Source: Bacteroidales bacterium (GTDB lineage: Bacteria > Bacteroidota > Bacteroidia > Bacteroidales > UBA932). Taken from it: DNA of 64,000 bases. Below the pieces are notes generated by a model. The model searched no databases, was not told the origin of the DNA, and saw only the letters and a list, made by a program, of their open reading frames with translations. Positions 8,772-16,119 of the stretch are shown in pieces. How positions within the stretch are numbered: the stretch's first letter is position 1; the number at the start of each line of letters is the position of its first letter. The stretch lies in the NCBI GenBank assembly GCA_017938925.1, contig JAGBAO010000008.1:238499-302498 (forward strand), given 5' to 3'. Both the position numbers and the translations under genes were made by a program.

Positions 8772-8812
8772 AAAAAGCAACTAAATTTTTACGATTTTAG
8801 TTGCTTTTTTAT
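8772..8812 (+). terminator. Rho-independent terminator after the ThiL-like gene
   Basis: A 14-bp perfect stem (8772-8785 with 8796-8809) has a 10-base loop and ends in a T run. The A-rich 5' arm means it could work in both directions. Confidence 0.85.
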
Positions 8813-8869
8813 TGTTTATCGTAAAAATATATCTATATTAGCACCACAAACCTATAAAACTACACAGAT

Positions 8870-9460
8870 ATGACTGAATGGTGGACTTCACTTGATCTTT
8901 TCATGAAGATTCTCTGGTGCATTGCCATAGCCTCTTCTCTTATCTTCATCGTTGAGACAATTCTTACATTCATCGGTGCGGATGTGGAAATGGATACGGA
9001 TATCGACGTCGCTGACGGAGGATTTGAAGGAGATCCTTCAATGAACCTGTACACATTCCGCAACCTTGTCAATTTTCTGCTCGGAATGAGCTGGACAGCC
9101 ATTATTCTCAATGATCAGATTGTTTCCAAGGCACTTCTGATGCTGATTGCATTTGCTGTCGGTGCACTGCTTGTCGCTGCCGTAATGTATATGTTCAAAT
9201 GGCTGAGCAAGATGCAGCAGAGCGGAAACATAAACATCTTCCAAAGTGCAGCAGGATGCAACGGTAAAGTCTATCTGACAATCCCTGCTGAAAGAAAAGG
9301 AACGGGCAAGGTGCAGATCAGCATCAACGAATCCATCAGGGAATACGATGCACTGACCGACTCGGAAACTGAACTGAAGACCGGAACAGCAATAAAAGTT
9401 GTGGAAGTCATCGACTCATCAACTCTCCTTGTAGAAGAAATCGACTCACTTATAATCTGA
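8870..9460 (+). CDS. NfeD-like membrane protein (flotillin partner)
   Basis: This 196-residue protein has membrane segments at about residues 10-35 and 65-110. An acidic loop with DVEMDTDIDVADGG lies between them. A small beta-rich C-terminal domain follows (about 120-190) that begins FQSAAGCNGKVYLTIPAERKGTGKVQI, as in the NfeD OB-fold. Such proteins anchor and scaffold flotillin-type SPFH proteins at the membrane. The next gene is a flotillin 7 bp downstream, which supports this assignment. It heads a three-gene operon with flotillin and a small Xre regulator. Confidence 0.78.
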   Translation: MTEWWTSLDLFMKILWCIAIASSLIFIVETILTFIGADVEMDTDIDVADGGFEGDPSMNLYTFRNLVNFLLGMSWTAIILNDQIVSKALLMLIAFAVGALLVAAVMYMFKWLSKMQQSGNINIFQSAAGCNGKVYLTIPAERKGTGKVQISINESIREYDALTDSETELKTGTAIKVVEVIDSSTLLVEEIDSLII

Positions 9461-9467
9461 TAGTATC

Positions 9468-10889
9468 ATGAACCCTATCTTCATCATCATCATCGGCGTG
9501 CTGGTTCTGATAGTCACACTGGCAGCCATCCTCAAACGCTACAAGCGTTGTCCTTCTGACAAGATCCTGGTCATCTACGGAAAGACGGGAAAGAACAGGC
9601 ATGGAGGCGTTTCTTCCGCTAAATGTATTCACGGAGGTGCTTCATTCATCTGGCCTGTGTTCCAGAGCTATGAATTCCTGGACCTGAAGCCCATTTCAAT
9701 AGAATGTAATCTGACCAATGCACTCAGCAAGCAGAACATCCGCGTTGATGTCCCTTGCCGATTCACAGTGGGTATATCCACTGAGCCGGAAAACATGACG
9801 AATGCAGCAGAAAGGCTCCTCGGACTCACCATCGAGAACATACAGAACATCGCAACGGATATCCTTTTCGGACAGCTTCGTCTGGTGATTGCAACGATGG
9901 ATATCGAGGAAATCAACTCTGACAGAGACAAGTTCCTTGCAAACGTCAGCATGAATGTGGAGGCGGAACTTAAAAAGATCGGTCTTAAACTTATCAACGT
10001 CAACGTGACCGACATTCGTGACGAATCCGGCTATATAGAAGCTCTCGGAAAGGAAGCGGCAGCAAAGGCTATCAATGACGCAAAGAAAAGCGTCGCTGAG
10101 CAGAACCGTTTTGGAGAAATCGGAAAGGCGGAAGCAGACAGAGACAAGGATATACGTATAGCAGAGACCCTCAGAGACACAAGAATAAGCACTGCAGACG
10201 CTAATGCAAAGGCAGTGGAGGGAGAAAACAACTCCAAGATAGCCATTGCTGCATCAGATGCCATCCGTCGTGAAAAAGAGGCGGAAGCGGCAAGAATAGC
10301 AATAGCAGCTGAAAAGGTTCAGGCGGCAAAGGCCCTGGAGGAGGCATATAAGTCAGAACGCGAGGCGGAGCTTGCCCGCGCGGAGAGAGAAAAGGCCACC
10401 CAGCATGCCAATATAGTGGTTCCTGCGCAGATTGAAAAGGAAAAAGCCATAATCGAAGCTGAAGCAGAGGCGGAAAAGGTAAGAAGAATGGCAAAGGGAG
10501 AAGCCGACGCCATCTATGCAAAGATGGATGCTCAGGCGCGAGGTATCCTTGAGATTCTGACAAAACAGGCGGAAGGATTCAATCAGCTCGTGAATGCAGC
10601 CGCAGGAGATCCTCAGAAGGCAGTACTTATGCTCATAGCAGACAAACTTCCTGAACTTGTCAAGACTCAGGTGGAAGCCGTCAAGGGCATAAAGATAGAC
10701 AAGGTGACCGTATGGGACGGAAATTCTCAGGCGGACGGAAAGACAGCCACCTCCGGTTTCATTTCAGGTATGATGAAGTCAGTTCCTCCTCTTGAAGAAC
10801 TCTTCAATATGGCGGGAATGAGTCTCCCTGCATATCTTAAAGGACAGGAGAAGTCATCTGAAGCAGACGAACAGACAAAGGAGGAATAA
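9468..10889 (+). CDS. Flotillin-like SPFH-domain protein
   Basis: The 473 residues start with a single membrane anchor (IFIIIIGVLVLIVTLAAIL). An SPFH/band-7 domain follows (about 30-210, containing IRVDVPCRFTVGISTEPE and NVNVTDIRDESGYIEALG). A long Ala/Glu-rich coiled coil (about 210-380) with repeated EAE-type heptads comes next. The C-terminal region is typical of YuaG/FloT. Flotillins assemble into membrane microdomain scaffolds and, in bacteria, affect membrane fluidity and signalling complexes. It is cotranscribed with the NfeD-like gene, and its stop overlaps the following Xre start by one base. Confidence 0.9.
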   Translation: MNPIFIIIIGVLVLIVTLAAILKRYKRCPSDKILVIYGKTGKNRHGGVSSAKCIHGGASFIWPVFQSYEFLDLKPISIECNLTNALSKQNIRVDVPCRFTVGISTEPENMTNAAERLLGLTIENIQNIATDILFGQLRLVIATMDIEEINSDRDKFLANVSMNVEAELKKIGLKLINVNVTDIRDESGYIEALGKEAAAKAINDAKKSVAEQNRFGEIGKAEADRDKDIRIAETLRDTRISTADANAKAVEGENNSKIAIAASDAIRREKEAEAARIAIAAEKVQAAKALEEAYKSEREAELARAEREKATQHANIVVPAQIEKEKAIIEAEAEAEKVRRMAKGEADAIYAKMDAQARGILEILTKQAEGFNQLVNAAAGDPQKAVLMLIADKLPELVKTQVEAVKGIKIDKVTVWDGNSQADGKTATSGFISGMMKSVPPLEELFNMAGMSLPAYLKGQEKSSEADEQTKEE

Positions 10890-11095
10890 TGCCTATTATT
10901 GTGAACATAGATGTAATGCTGGCGCGTAGAAAGATGTCGTCCGGAGAACTGGCGGAAAAGGTGGGAATATCAGCCACCAATCTGTCCATTCTCAAGACCG
11001 GCAAGGCCAAGGCGATCAGGTTTTCTACACTTACAGCATTATGCCGGGCTCTTGAATGCCAGCCAGGAGATATCCTGGAATATCAAGACGACTAG
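10889..11095 (+). CDS. Small Xre/Cro-type HTH regulator
   Basis: This 68-residue protein is almost entirely a helix-turn-helix domain of the short Cro/C1 type. It contains ARRKMSSGELAEKVGISATNLSILKTGKAKAIRFSTL and ends LECQPGDILEYQDD. Its ATG uses the last base of the flotillin TAA, so translation is probably coupled. Small HTH proteins of this type are often encoded beside membrane-protein genes, but their target is usually unknown. Autoregulation of the nfeD-flotillin operon is a guess. Confidence 0.85.
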   Translation: MPIIVNIDVMLARRKMSSGELAEKVGISATNLSILKTGKAKAIRFSTLTALCRALECQPGDILEYQDD

Positions 11096-11103
11096 TTTTT
11101 ACT

Positions 11104-11183
11104 TGTCATTCTAAGCGAGCGCAGCGGGTCGGAGAATCTTTAAACAGATATCTCGACCCGCTGCGCTCACTCTATATGACAGT
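11104..11183. repeat. Large palindromic repeat with TGTCAT ends
   Basis: A perfect 15-bp inverted repeat (11117-11131 and 11154-11168, core GAGCGCAGCGGGTCG) has a 22-base loop. It is framed by TGTCAT and ATGACA about 80 bp apart. The ends and core resemble the TGTCATTCTGAGCG REP-type palindromes seen in many bacterial genomes. It lies between the Xre gene and convergent glyS, where it could also act as a terminator. Confidence 0.7.
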
Positions 11184-11210
11184 ATTATTACTGCCTGCAG
11201 ATGATAGAAA

Positions 11211-12749
11211 TTAAAGCTTTCTGAGGAGATTGCTCAGGCTGACCTCCTTGGAGATGATGGCATGGAGATCCTCGATCTTCACACGCTGCTGCTCCATTGT
11301 GTCGCGGTGACGGATGGTCACGCAGCGGTCATTGAGTGAATCGTGGTCCACAGTGACGCAGAACGGAGTTCCGATGGCGTCCTGACGGCGGTATCTCTTA
11401 CCGATGGAATCCTTCTCGTCATACTGGCAGTTGAAATCGAACTTGAGAGAGTCCATGATCTCTCTTGCAAGCTCTGGAAGACCGTCCTTCTTGATCAGAG
11501 GAAGAACCGCCACCTTCACCGGTGCAAGAGGTGCAGGAATGCTCAGAACCACGCGGCTCTCGCCATTGTCGAGCTGCTCCTCCTTGTATGAGTGAGAAAG
11601 GACTGCAAGCACCATACGGTCCACTCCGATTGATGTCTCGACTACGTATGGAACATAGTTCTCACCAAGTTCAGGATCGAAATACTGGATCTTCTTTCCA
11701 GAGAACTTCTGGTGGTTTCCGAGGTCGAAATCTGTACGTGAGTGGATTCCCTCAAGCTCCTTGAAGCCGAACGGGAAGCGGAACTCGATGTCAGTTGCAG
11801 CATTTGCATAGTGAGCCAGCTTGTCGTGATCGTGGAAACGATAGTTATCATCACCCATTCCGAGAGCCTTGTGCCATGCCATACGGTTTTCCTTCCACTT
11901 TGCGAACCAGTCGAGCTCAGTGCCCGGCTTGATGAAGAACTGCATCTCCATCTGTTCGAACTCCCTCATACGGAAGATGAACTGACGTGCGACGATCTCG
12001 TTTCTGAATGCCTTACCGATCTGAGCGATACCGAAAGGAATCTTCATACGGCCGGTCTTCTGAACGTTAAGATAATTCACGAAGATACCCTGTGCAGTTT
12101 CCGGACGAAGATAGATCACGTTAGCTCCTTCTGTCACACTACCCATCTGGGTGCTGAACATAAGATTGAACTGACGCACTTCCGTCCAGTTCTTCGTTCC
12201 TGAAATAGGGCAGGCGATCTCGCAATCAATGATGATCTGGCGAAGCTCTGCAAGGTCATTAGCATTCAGAGCATCAGCCATTCTCTTGCGCACGGCGTCT
12301 ATCTTTGCCTGGTTGCGCAGAACGTTAGGGTTTGTAGCCCTGAACTGCTCCTCATTGAATGCATCCGCAAACTTCTTCTTTCCCTTCTCCACGTCCTTCT
12401 CGATCTTCTCCTCAAGCTTGCCGATATAATCCTCGATAAGGACGTCTGCGCGATATCTCTTCTTTGAATCCTTGTTGTCGATGAGAGGGTCGTTGAAGGC
12501 ACCTACGTGACCTGAAGCCTCCCATGTACGAGGATGCATGAAGATTGCAGCATCGATTCCCACGATATTCTCGTGAAGGCGGGTCATAGCCTCCCACCAG
12601 TATCTCTTGATATTGTTCTTGAGCTCCGAACCGAGCTGACCATAGTCATAAACGGCTCCGAGACCGTCGTAGATCTCACTTGAAGGGAAAATGAATCCGT
12701 ACTCTTTGCAGTGAGCTACGAGAATTTTGAAAAGTTCTTCCTGTGTCAT
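11211..12749 (-). CDS. glyS: Glycine--tRNA ligase (single-chain type)
   Basis: This 512-residue class II synthetase is of the homodimeric bacterial/eukaryotic type, not the alpha2beta2 form. The N terminus EYGFIFPSSEIYDGLGAVYDYGQLG and the strings FRNEIVARQFIFRMREFEQME (motif 2) and GVDRMVLAVL (motif 3) are diagnostic. A C-terminal anticodon-binding domain follows (PVKVAVLPLIKKDG onward). It charges tRNA-Gly. It is the last gene of a leftward run sufS-sufE-sufT-folK-glyS and begins 14 bp after folK. Confidence 0.96.
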   Translation of the reverse strand: MTQEELFKILVAHCKEYGFIFPSSEIYDGLGAVYDYGQLGSELKNNIKRYWWEAMTRLHENIVGIDAAIFMHPRTWEASGHVGAFNDPLIDNKDSKKRYRADVLIEDYIGKLEEKIEKDVEKGKKKFADAFNEEQFRATNPNVLRNQAKIDAVRKRMADALNANDLAELRQIIIDCEIACPISGTKNWTEVRQFNLMFSTQMGSVTEGANVIYLRPETAQGIFVNYLNVQKTGRMKIPFGIAQIGKAFRNEIVARQFIFRMREFEQMEMQFFIKPGTELDWFAKWKENRMAWHKALGMGDDNYRFHDHDKLAHYANAATDIEFRFPFGFKELEGIHSRTDFDLGNHQKFSGKKIQYFDPELGENYVPYVVETSIGVDRMVLAVLSHSYKEEQLDNGESRVVLSIPAPLAPVKVAVLPLIKKDGLPELAREIMDSLKFDFNCQYDEKDSIGKRYRRQDAIGTPFCVTVDHDSLNDRCVTIRHRDTMEQQRVKIEDLHAIISKEVSLSNLLRKL

Positions 12750-12763
12750 AATAGCTTATAGTT

Positions 12764-13219
12764 TTACAATTTAATTTCACTTAACGGCTTCATCACGAAA
12801 TCTCTCTCGTACATGAGTTTATGAGGCACCGTAAGTTCCTCACAATCAATAATATTATCTCCAAACAGAAGGATATCGATATCTATCGGTCTGTCATGAT
12901 AGACCCTCTCTCCCCTCTTGTCATACTCCGGACCTGAGGACCTTCCCAGCTTTCTCTCGATCTCCTTACATGTTTCCAATATAATAAGTCCTTCAGCCTC
13001 AGGATTATAACCCTTTGGAAGTTCGAGTTCATACAGGACTGCAACATTCAGGAACTTTGCGGCACTGTCAAACCCCCATGGCTCAGTCTCATGAATCGAA
13101 GAAACAGCCTTATAAGGCGTCTTCAGCTCTATATTGAGCAGTGACAAGGCTGTCTCAATATTCCACTCCCTGTCGCCCTGATTCGAGCCAAGAGACAGAT
13201 ACAGACTGACTTTTTCCAT
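12764..13219 (-). CDS. folK: 2-amino-4-hydroxy-6-hydroxymethyldihydropteridine diphosphokinase
   Basis: The 151 residues carry the HPPK signatures LGSNQGDRE near the N terminus, ETEPWGFDSAAKFLNVAV, and DRPIDIDILLFGD at about 111-123. The protein transfers pyrophosphate from ATP to the pterin in folate synthesis. Length is typical for a stand-alone FolK. It sits between sufT and glyS on the same strand with short gaps. Confidence 0.95.
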   Translation of the reverse strand: MEKVSLYLSLGSNQGDREWNIETALSLLNIELKTPYKAVSSIHETEPWGFDSAAKFLNVAVLYELELPKGYNPEAEGLIILETCKEIERKLGRSSGPEYDKRGERVYHDRPIDIDILLFGDNIIDCEELTVPHKLMYERDFVMKPLSEIKL

Positions 13220-13267
13220 GTCTTCCCTTGCAGGAGCACCCCTCTTATCACTCTCCCCGTCAGCCCT

Positions 13268-13642
13268 TCAGTCCTCGTCCAGTCCGAGCTCCACAAGAGC
13301 CTCTTCGGACATCCTGCTCTTGTCCCAGACCGGTTCCCACACCAGGTCCACCCTCACGCTCACAACCCCGGGAACATCGGCCACAGCAGCCCTAACCTGC
13401 TCCACGACATAATCCGCCATAGGACAGTTAGGAGCAGTCAATGTCATCTGGATATAGACATTATGATCGTCATCCACTTTAACCTCGTAGATAAGTCCCA
13501 GATCATACACGTTCACAGGTATCTCAGGGTCATAAACCTGCCTGAGAGCCATTATTATATCTCTTTCCAGTCTCATTTTTCTGTTATTTTCCTCTTCCGC
13601 GTTTTCCGCAGCCTTTCTGTTTATCCAATCCTTCAGTCCCAT
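13268..13642 (-). CDS. MIP18/DUF59 family iron-sulfur assembly protein (SufT-like)
   Basis: The 124 residues contain the MIP18/DUF59 fold: LRQVYDPEIPVNVYDLGLIYEV, then LTAPNCPMADYVVEQVRAAVADVPGV with the conserved Cys. A C-terminal WEPVWDKSRMSEEA completes the family pattern. These proteins help mature Fe-S proteins and often sit in suf operons. Location directly after sufE supports that role here. An N-terminal charged stretch of about 28 residues precedes the domain. Confidence 0.88.
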   Translation of the reverse strand: MGLKDWINRKAAENAEEENNRKMRLERDIIMALRQVYDPEIPVNVYDLGLIYEVKVDDDHNVYIQMTLTAPNCPMADYVVEQVRAAVADVPGVVSVRVDLVWEPVWDKSRMSEEALVELGLDED

Positions 13643-13690
13643 AATCAGATTCCTCCATTCTTGTCATCCCGAACTTTAAGAGGGATCCAT

Positions 13691-14101
13691 CTAAACATTC
13701 ATGGAAGCTATCTCCCTGATCTTAGCAATCATCGAGACAAGTCCGTTGGCCCTTGTAGGAGACAGATTCTCCTTGAGACCGATCTTCTCCACGACGGAAA
13801 AATCAGATGAGAGAATCTCCTGAGGAGTCCTTCCTGAATATAATCCGATCAGCAGAGAAATGATTCCCTTCGTAATGATTGCGTCACTGTCTGCATTGAA
13901 GACTACCTTTCCATCTTCCACCCTGTAATCAAGCCAGACCCTGGACTGACAGCCTTTTATGAGCCTGTCATCAGTCTTTGCGCTCTCCGGATAGTCATTC
14001 AGAGACTTTCCCAGTTCGATCAGATACTCATATTTATCCAGCCATTCCTCATACATCGAGAACTCCTCGACAATGGCGTTTTCTGCTTCCTGTAGTGTCA
14101 T
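13691..14101 (-). CDS. sufE: Sulfur acceptor protein SufE
   Basis: The 136-residue protein shows the SufE fold with the acceptor cysteine in DRLIKGCQSRVWLDY (about residue 50). SufE takes persulfide sulfur from SufS and passes it to the Fe-S scaffold. Its start overlaps the sufS stop by 4 bases, indicating translational coupling. Confidence 0.94.
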   Translation of the reverse strand: MTLQEAENAIVEEFSMYEEWLDKYEYLIELGKSLNDYPESAKTDDRLIKGCQSRVWLDYRVEDGKVVFNADSDAIITKGIISLLIGLYSGRTPQEILSSDFSVVEKIGLKENLSPTRANGLVSMIAKIREIASMNV

Positions 14102-15327
14102 ATCAACATATTTATCGCCCTATCAAGGCACTTTATGAAATATTCAGCTTCCTCCATGGTGTTGTAAGGTGCAAAAGATGCCCTGAGCATGCCGGTAACC
14201 CCCATCCTGTCCATCAACGGCTCAGCGCACATCTGTCCTGACCTCACTGCTATTCCCATCTTATCCAGAATCAAGGCCAGATCCTCATGATGAACACCTT
14301 CTACGATGAAGGAGAATAACGAAATCTTCTCCTGGTTTGTTCCACGAGGAACACCGAAGATCCTTATCCTTGAATCCTCAGACAAAGCCTTGAAAATGTA
14401 ATCTCTTATCGCGTCATTATAAGATATTAAATGATTATCATTCAATAACTTAATATATTCCAAAGCAGGCTTTAGAGTTGCAGCTGAAGCAAAGTTCTGA
14501 GTTCCCGCCTCGTACTTCATCGGAAGCGGCGCATAAGTGGTTTCAGCGAAACTTACAGTTCCGACCATCTCTCCTCCACCCATATATGGCGGCATTGCCT
14601 CAAGCCATTTCTTCTTTCCGTACAGCACCCCTGTTCCTGTAGCAGCATATAACTTATGACCTGAAAAGACATAGAAATCGCAGTCCAGATTCTGCACATC
14701 AACATTGCAATGAACTGCACCCTGAGCCCCATCTACAAGCACAGGAACATTCACGGAGTGGCATTTTTGAATGATTTCCCTGACAGGATTCACAAGTCCG
14801 AGGACATTTGAAATATGAGTAACTGCAACGATACGGGTCTTCTCATTCAGAATATCATCCAGTCTTTCAAGCATGAGATGACCGCTGTCATCAACCGGCA
14901 GAACCCTGAGAACAGCACCCTTGCGCCTGCACATCATCTGCCATGGAACTATGTTTGAATGATGCTCAGCCTCAGTTACAACCACCTCATCGCCCTCTTT
15001 CACAAATGCTTCACCGAAACAGAAGGCAACGAGATTTATCGCTGCAGTCGTACCGGAAGTAAAGACTATCTCTTCACGATATTCCGCATTCAGAAACTCT
15101 CTGACCGCATCACGAGCCTCCTCATAAGCCTGAGTAGCCTCATCAGCCATCCTATGCACTGCCCTATGGATATTGGCATTTGACTCAGAGGTGATCCTGT
15201 TCCACATATCAATGACAGACTGAGGTCTCTGACTGGTTGCAGCGTTGTCAAGATACACAAGATCCTTTCCGTACACCTTCCTGGAAAGTGCCGGAAACAT
15301 CCCTCGTATTTCTTTGATATCTGCCAT
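14098..15327 (-). CDS. sufS: Cysteine desulfurase SufS
   Basis: This PLP-dependent enzyme removes sulfur from cysteine to form a persulfide for Fe-S cluster building. Visible motifs are YLDNAATSQRPQSV, TEAEHHSNIVPWQ, the PLP-lysine string FSGHKLYAATGTGVLYG, and the catalytic-Cys loop RSGQMCAEPLMDRMG. I use the ATG at 15327 (MADIKEIRGMFPALS, 409 residues, the family norm). The frame is open upstream to 15393 with other possible starts. No sufB, sufC or sufD is adjacent; the upstream neighbour is divergent ruvA. Confidence 0.95.
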   Translation of the reverse strand: MADIKEIRGMFPALSRKVYGKDLVYLDNAATSQRPQSVIDMWNRITSESNANIHRAVHRMADEATQAYEEARDAVREFLNAEYREEIVFTSGTTAAINLVAFCFGEAFVKEGDEVVVTEAEHHSNIVPWQMMCRRKGAVLRVLPVDDSGHLMLERLDDILNEKTRIVAVTHISNVLGLVNPVREIIQKCHSVNVPVLVDGAQGAVHCNVDVQNLDCDFYVFSGHKLYAATGTGVLYGKKKWLEAMPPYMGGGEMVGTVSFAETTYAPLPMKYEAGTQNFASAATLKPALEYIKLLNDNHLISYNDAIRDYIFKALSEDSRIRIFGVPRGTNQEKISLFSFIVEGVHHEDLALILDKMGIAVRSGQMCAEPLMDRMGVTGMLRASFAPYNTMEEAEYFIKCLDRAINMLI

Positions 15328-15465
15328 AAGCCAATCATTCACGCGCATATACGCAACAATGCATGCGCGCGTATACACGCAATAAGCCTGCAAATTTAGT
15401 AATTTTACTCTTCCTTTTACAGGATTTTATCATAATTTTGCATACAGACAAAGAAACACAGGCTT

Positions 15466-16053
15466 ATGATAGACTACATCAAGGGAAAAATAGTGGAAAG
15501 AACACCCACTGACACAGTTCTGGAATGCTACGGAATAGGATATAAGATACTTATTTCGCTCCAGACTTACGAGGCGTTGAACGGAAAAGATGAGACCAAG
15601 ATCTACATCCATCACTACCTCCGTGAAGATGAAGAGTTGTACTATGGATTCGCAACAAAAGATGAAAGAGAACTGTTCAGACTGCTGATCGGAGTGTCCG
15701 GAGTGGGTGCAGCAACAGCCAGAATGATGTTGTCATCTCTCACCACTGACGAAATCAGGAATGCCATCCTTTCAGAAGACCTTAACAAGATAAAAAGCAT
15801 AAAGGGAATCGGAACAAAGAGTGCTCAGAGACTTATACTTGAACTCAAGGACAAGGTGGTAAAGGGAGAAGGAAGCGAGAGCACAGTCCTGTTCTCTTCT
15901 TCTTCAAATCCTGCGGTAGAAGAGGCTACAACGGCACTTGTAATGCTTGGATTCACCAAACCGAACGTAAGCAAAGCAATATCTGCCGTGCTCAAGGAAA
16001 CCCCTTCCGCCTCGCTCGAAGAACTCATCAAACTTTCCCTTAAGAAATTGTAA
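15466..16053 (+). CDS. ruvA: Holliday junction DNA helicase subunit RuvA
   Basis: The 195 residues comprise the N-terminal OB fold (MIDYIKGKIVERTPTDTVLECYGIGYKI) and two helix-hairpin-helix motifs (LLIGVSGVGAATARM and IKGIGTKSAQRLILELKDK). A C-terminal domain III follows (ALVMLGFTKPNVSKAI). RuvA binds four-way junctions and recruits RuvB, encoded at 23.7 kb here. A possible -7 box TAATTTTG is at 15433-15440. Its stop codon touches the parS palindrome. Confidence 0.96.
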   Translation: MIDYIKGKIVERTPTDTVLECYGIGYKILISLQTYEALNGKDETKIYIHHYLREDEELYYGFATKDERELFRLLIGVSGVGAATARMMLSSLTTDEIRNAILSEDLNKIKSIKGIGTKSAQRLILELKDKVVKGEGSESTVLFSSSSNPAVEEATTALVMLGFTKPNVSKAISAVLKETPSASLEELIKLSLKKL

Positions 16054-16089
16054 CAATAAAAGTGTTCCACGTGGAACACTTTTATTGTT
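16052..16089. promoter_or_regulatory. parS-like centromere site in a perfect 38-bp palindrome
   Basis: TGTTCCACGTGGAACA at 16063-16078 differs from the common bacterial ParB-binding consensus TGTTTCACGTGAAACA only by symmetrical changes. It sits at the centre of a perfect 38-bp palindrome (arms 16052-16070 and 16071-16089) between convergent ruvA and mnmG, so it could also stop transcription from both sides. Confidence 0.75.
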
Positions 16090-16119
16090 TTATAATTTAC
16101 TCTAAGGACAGGATAATAA

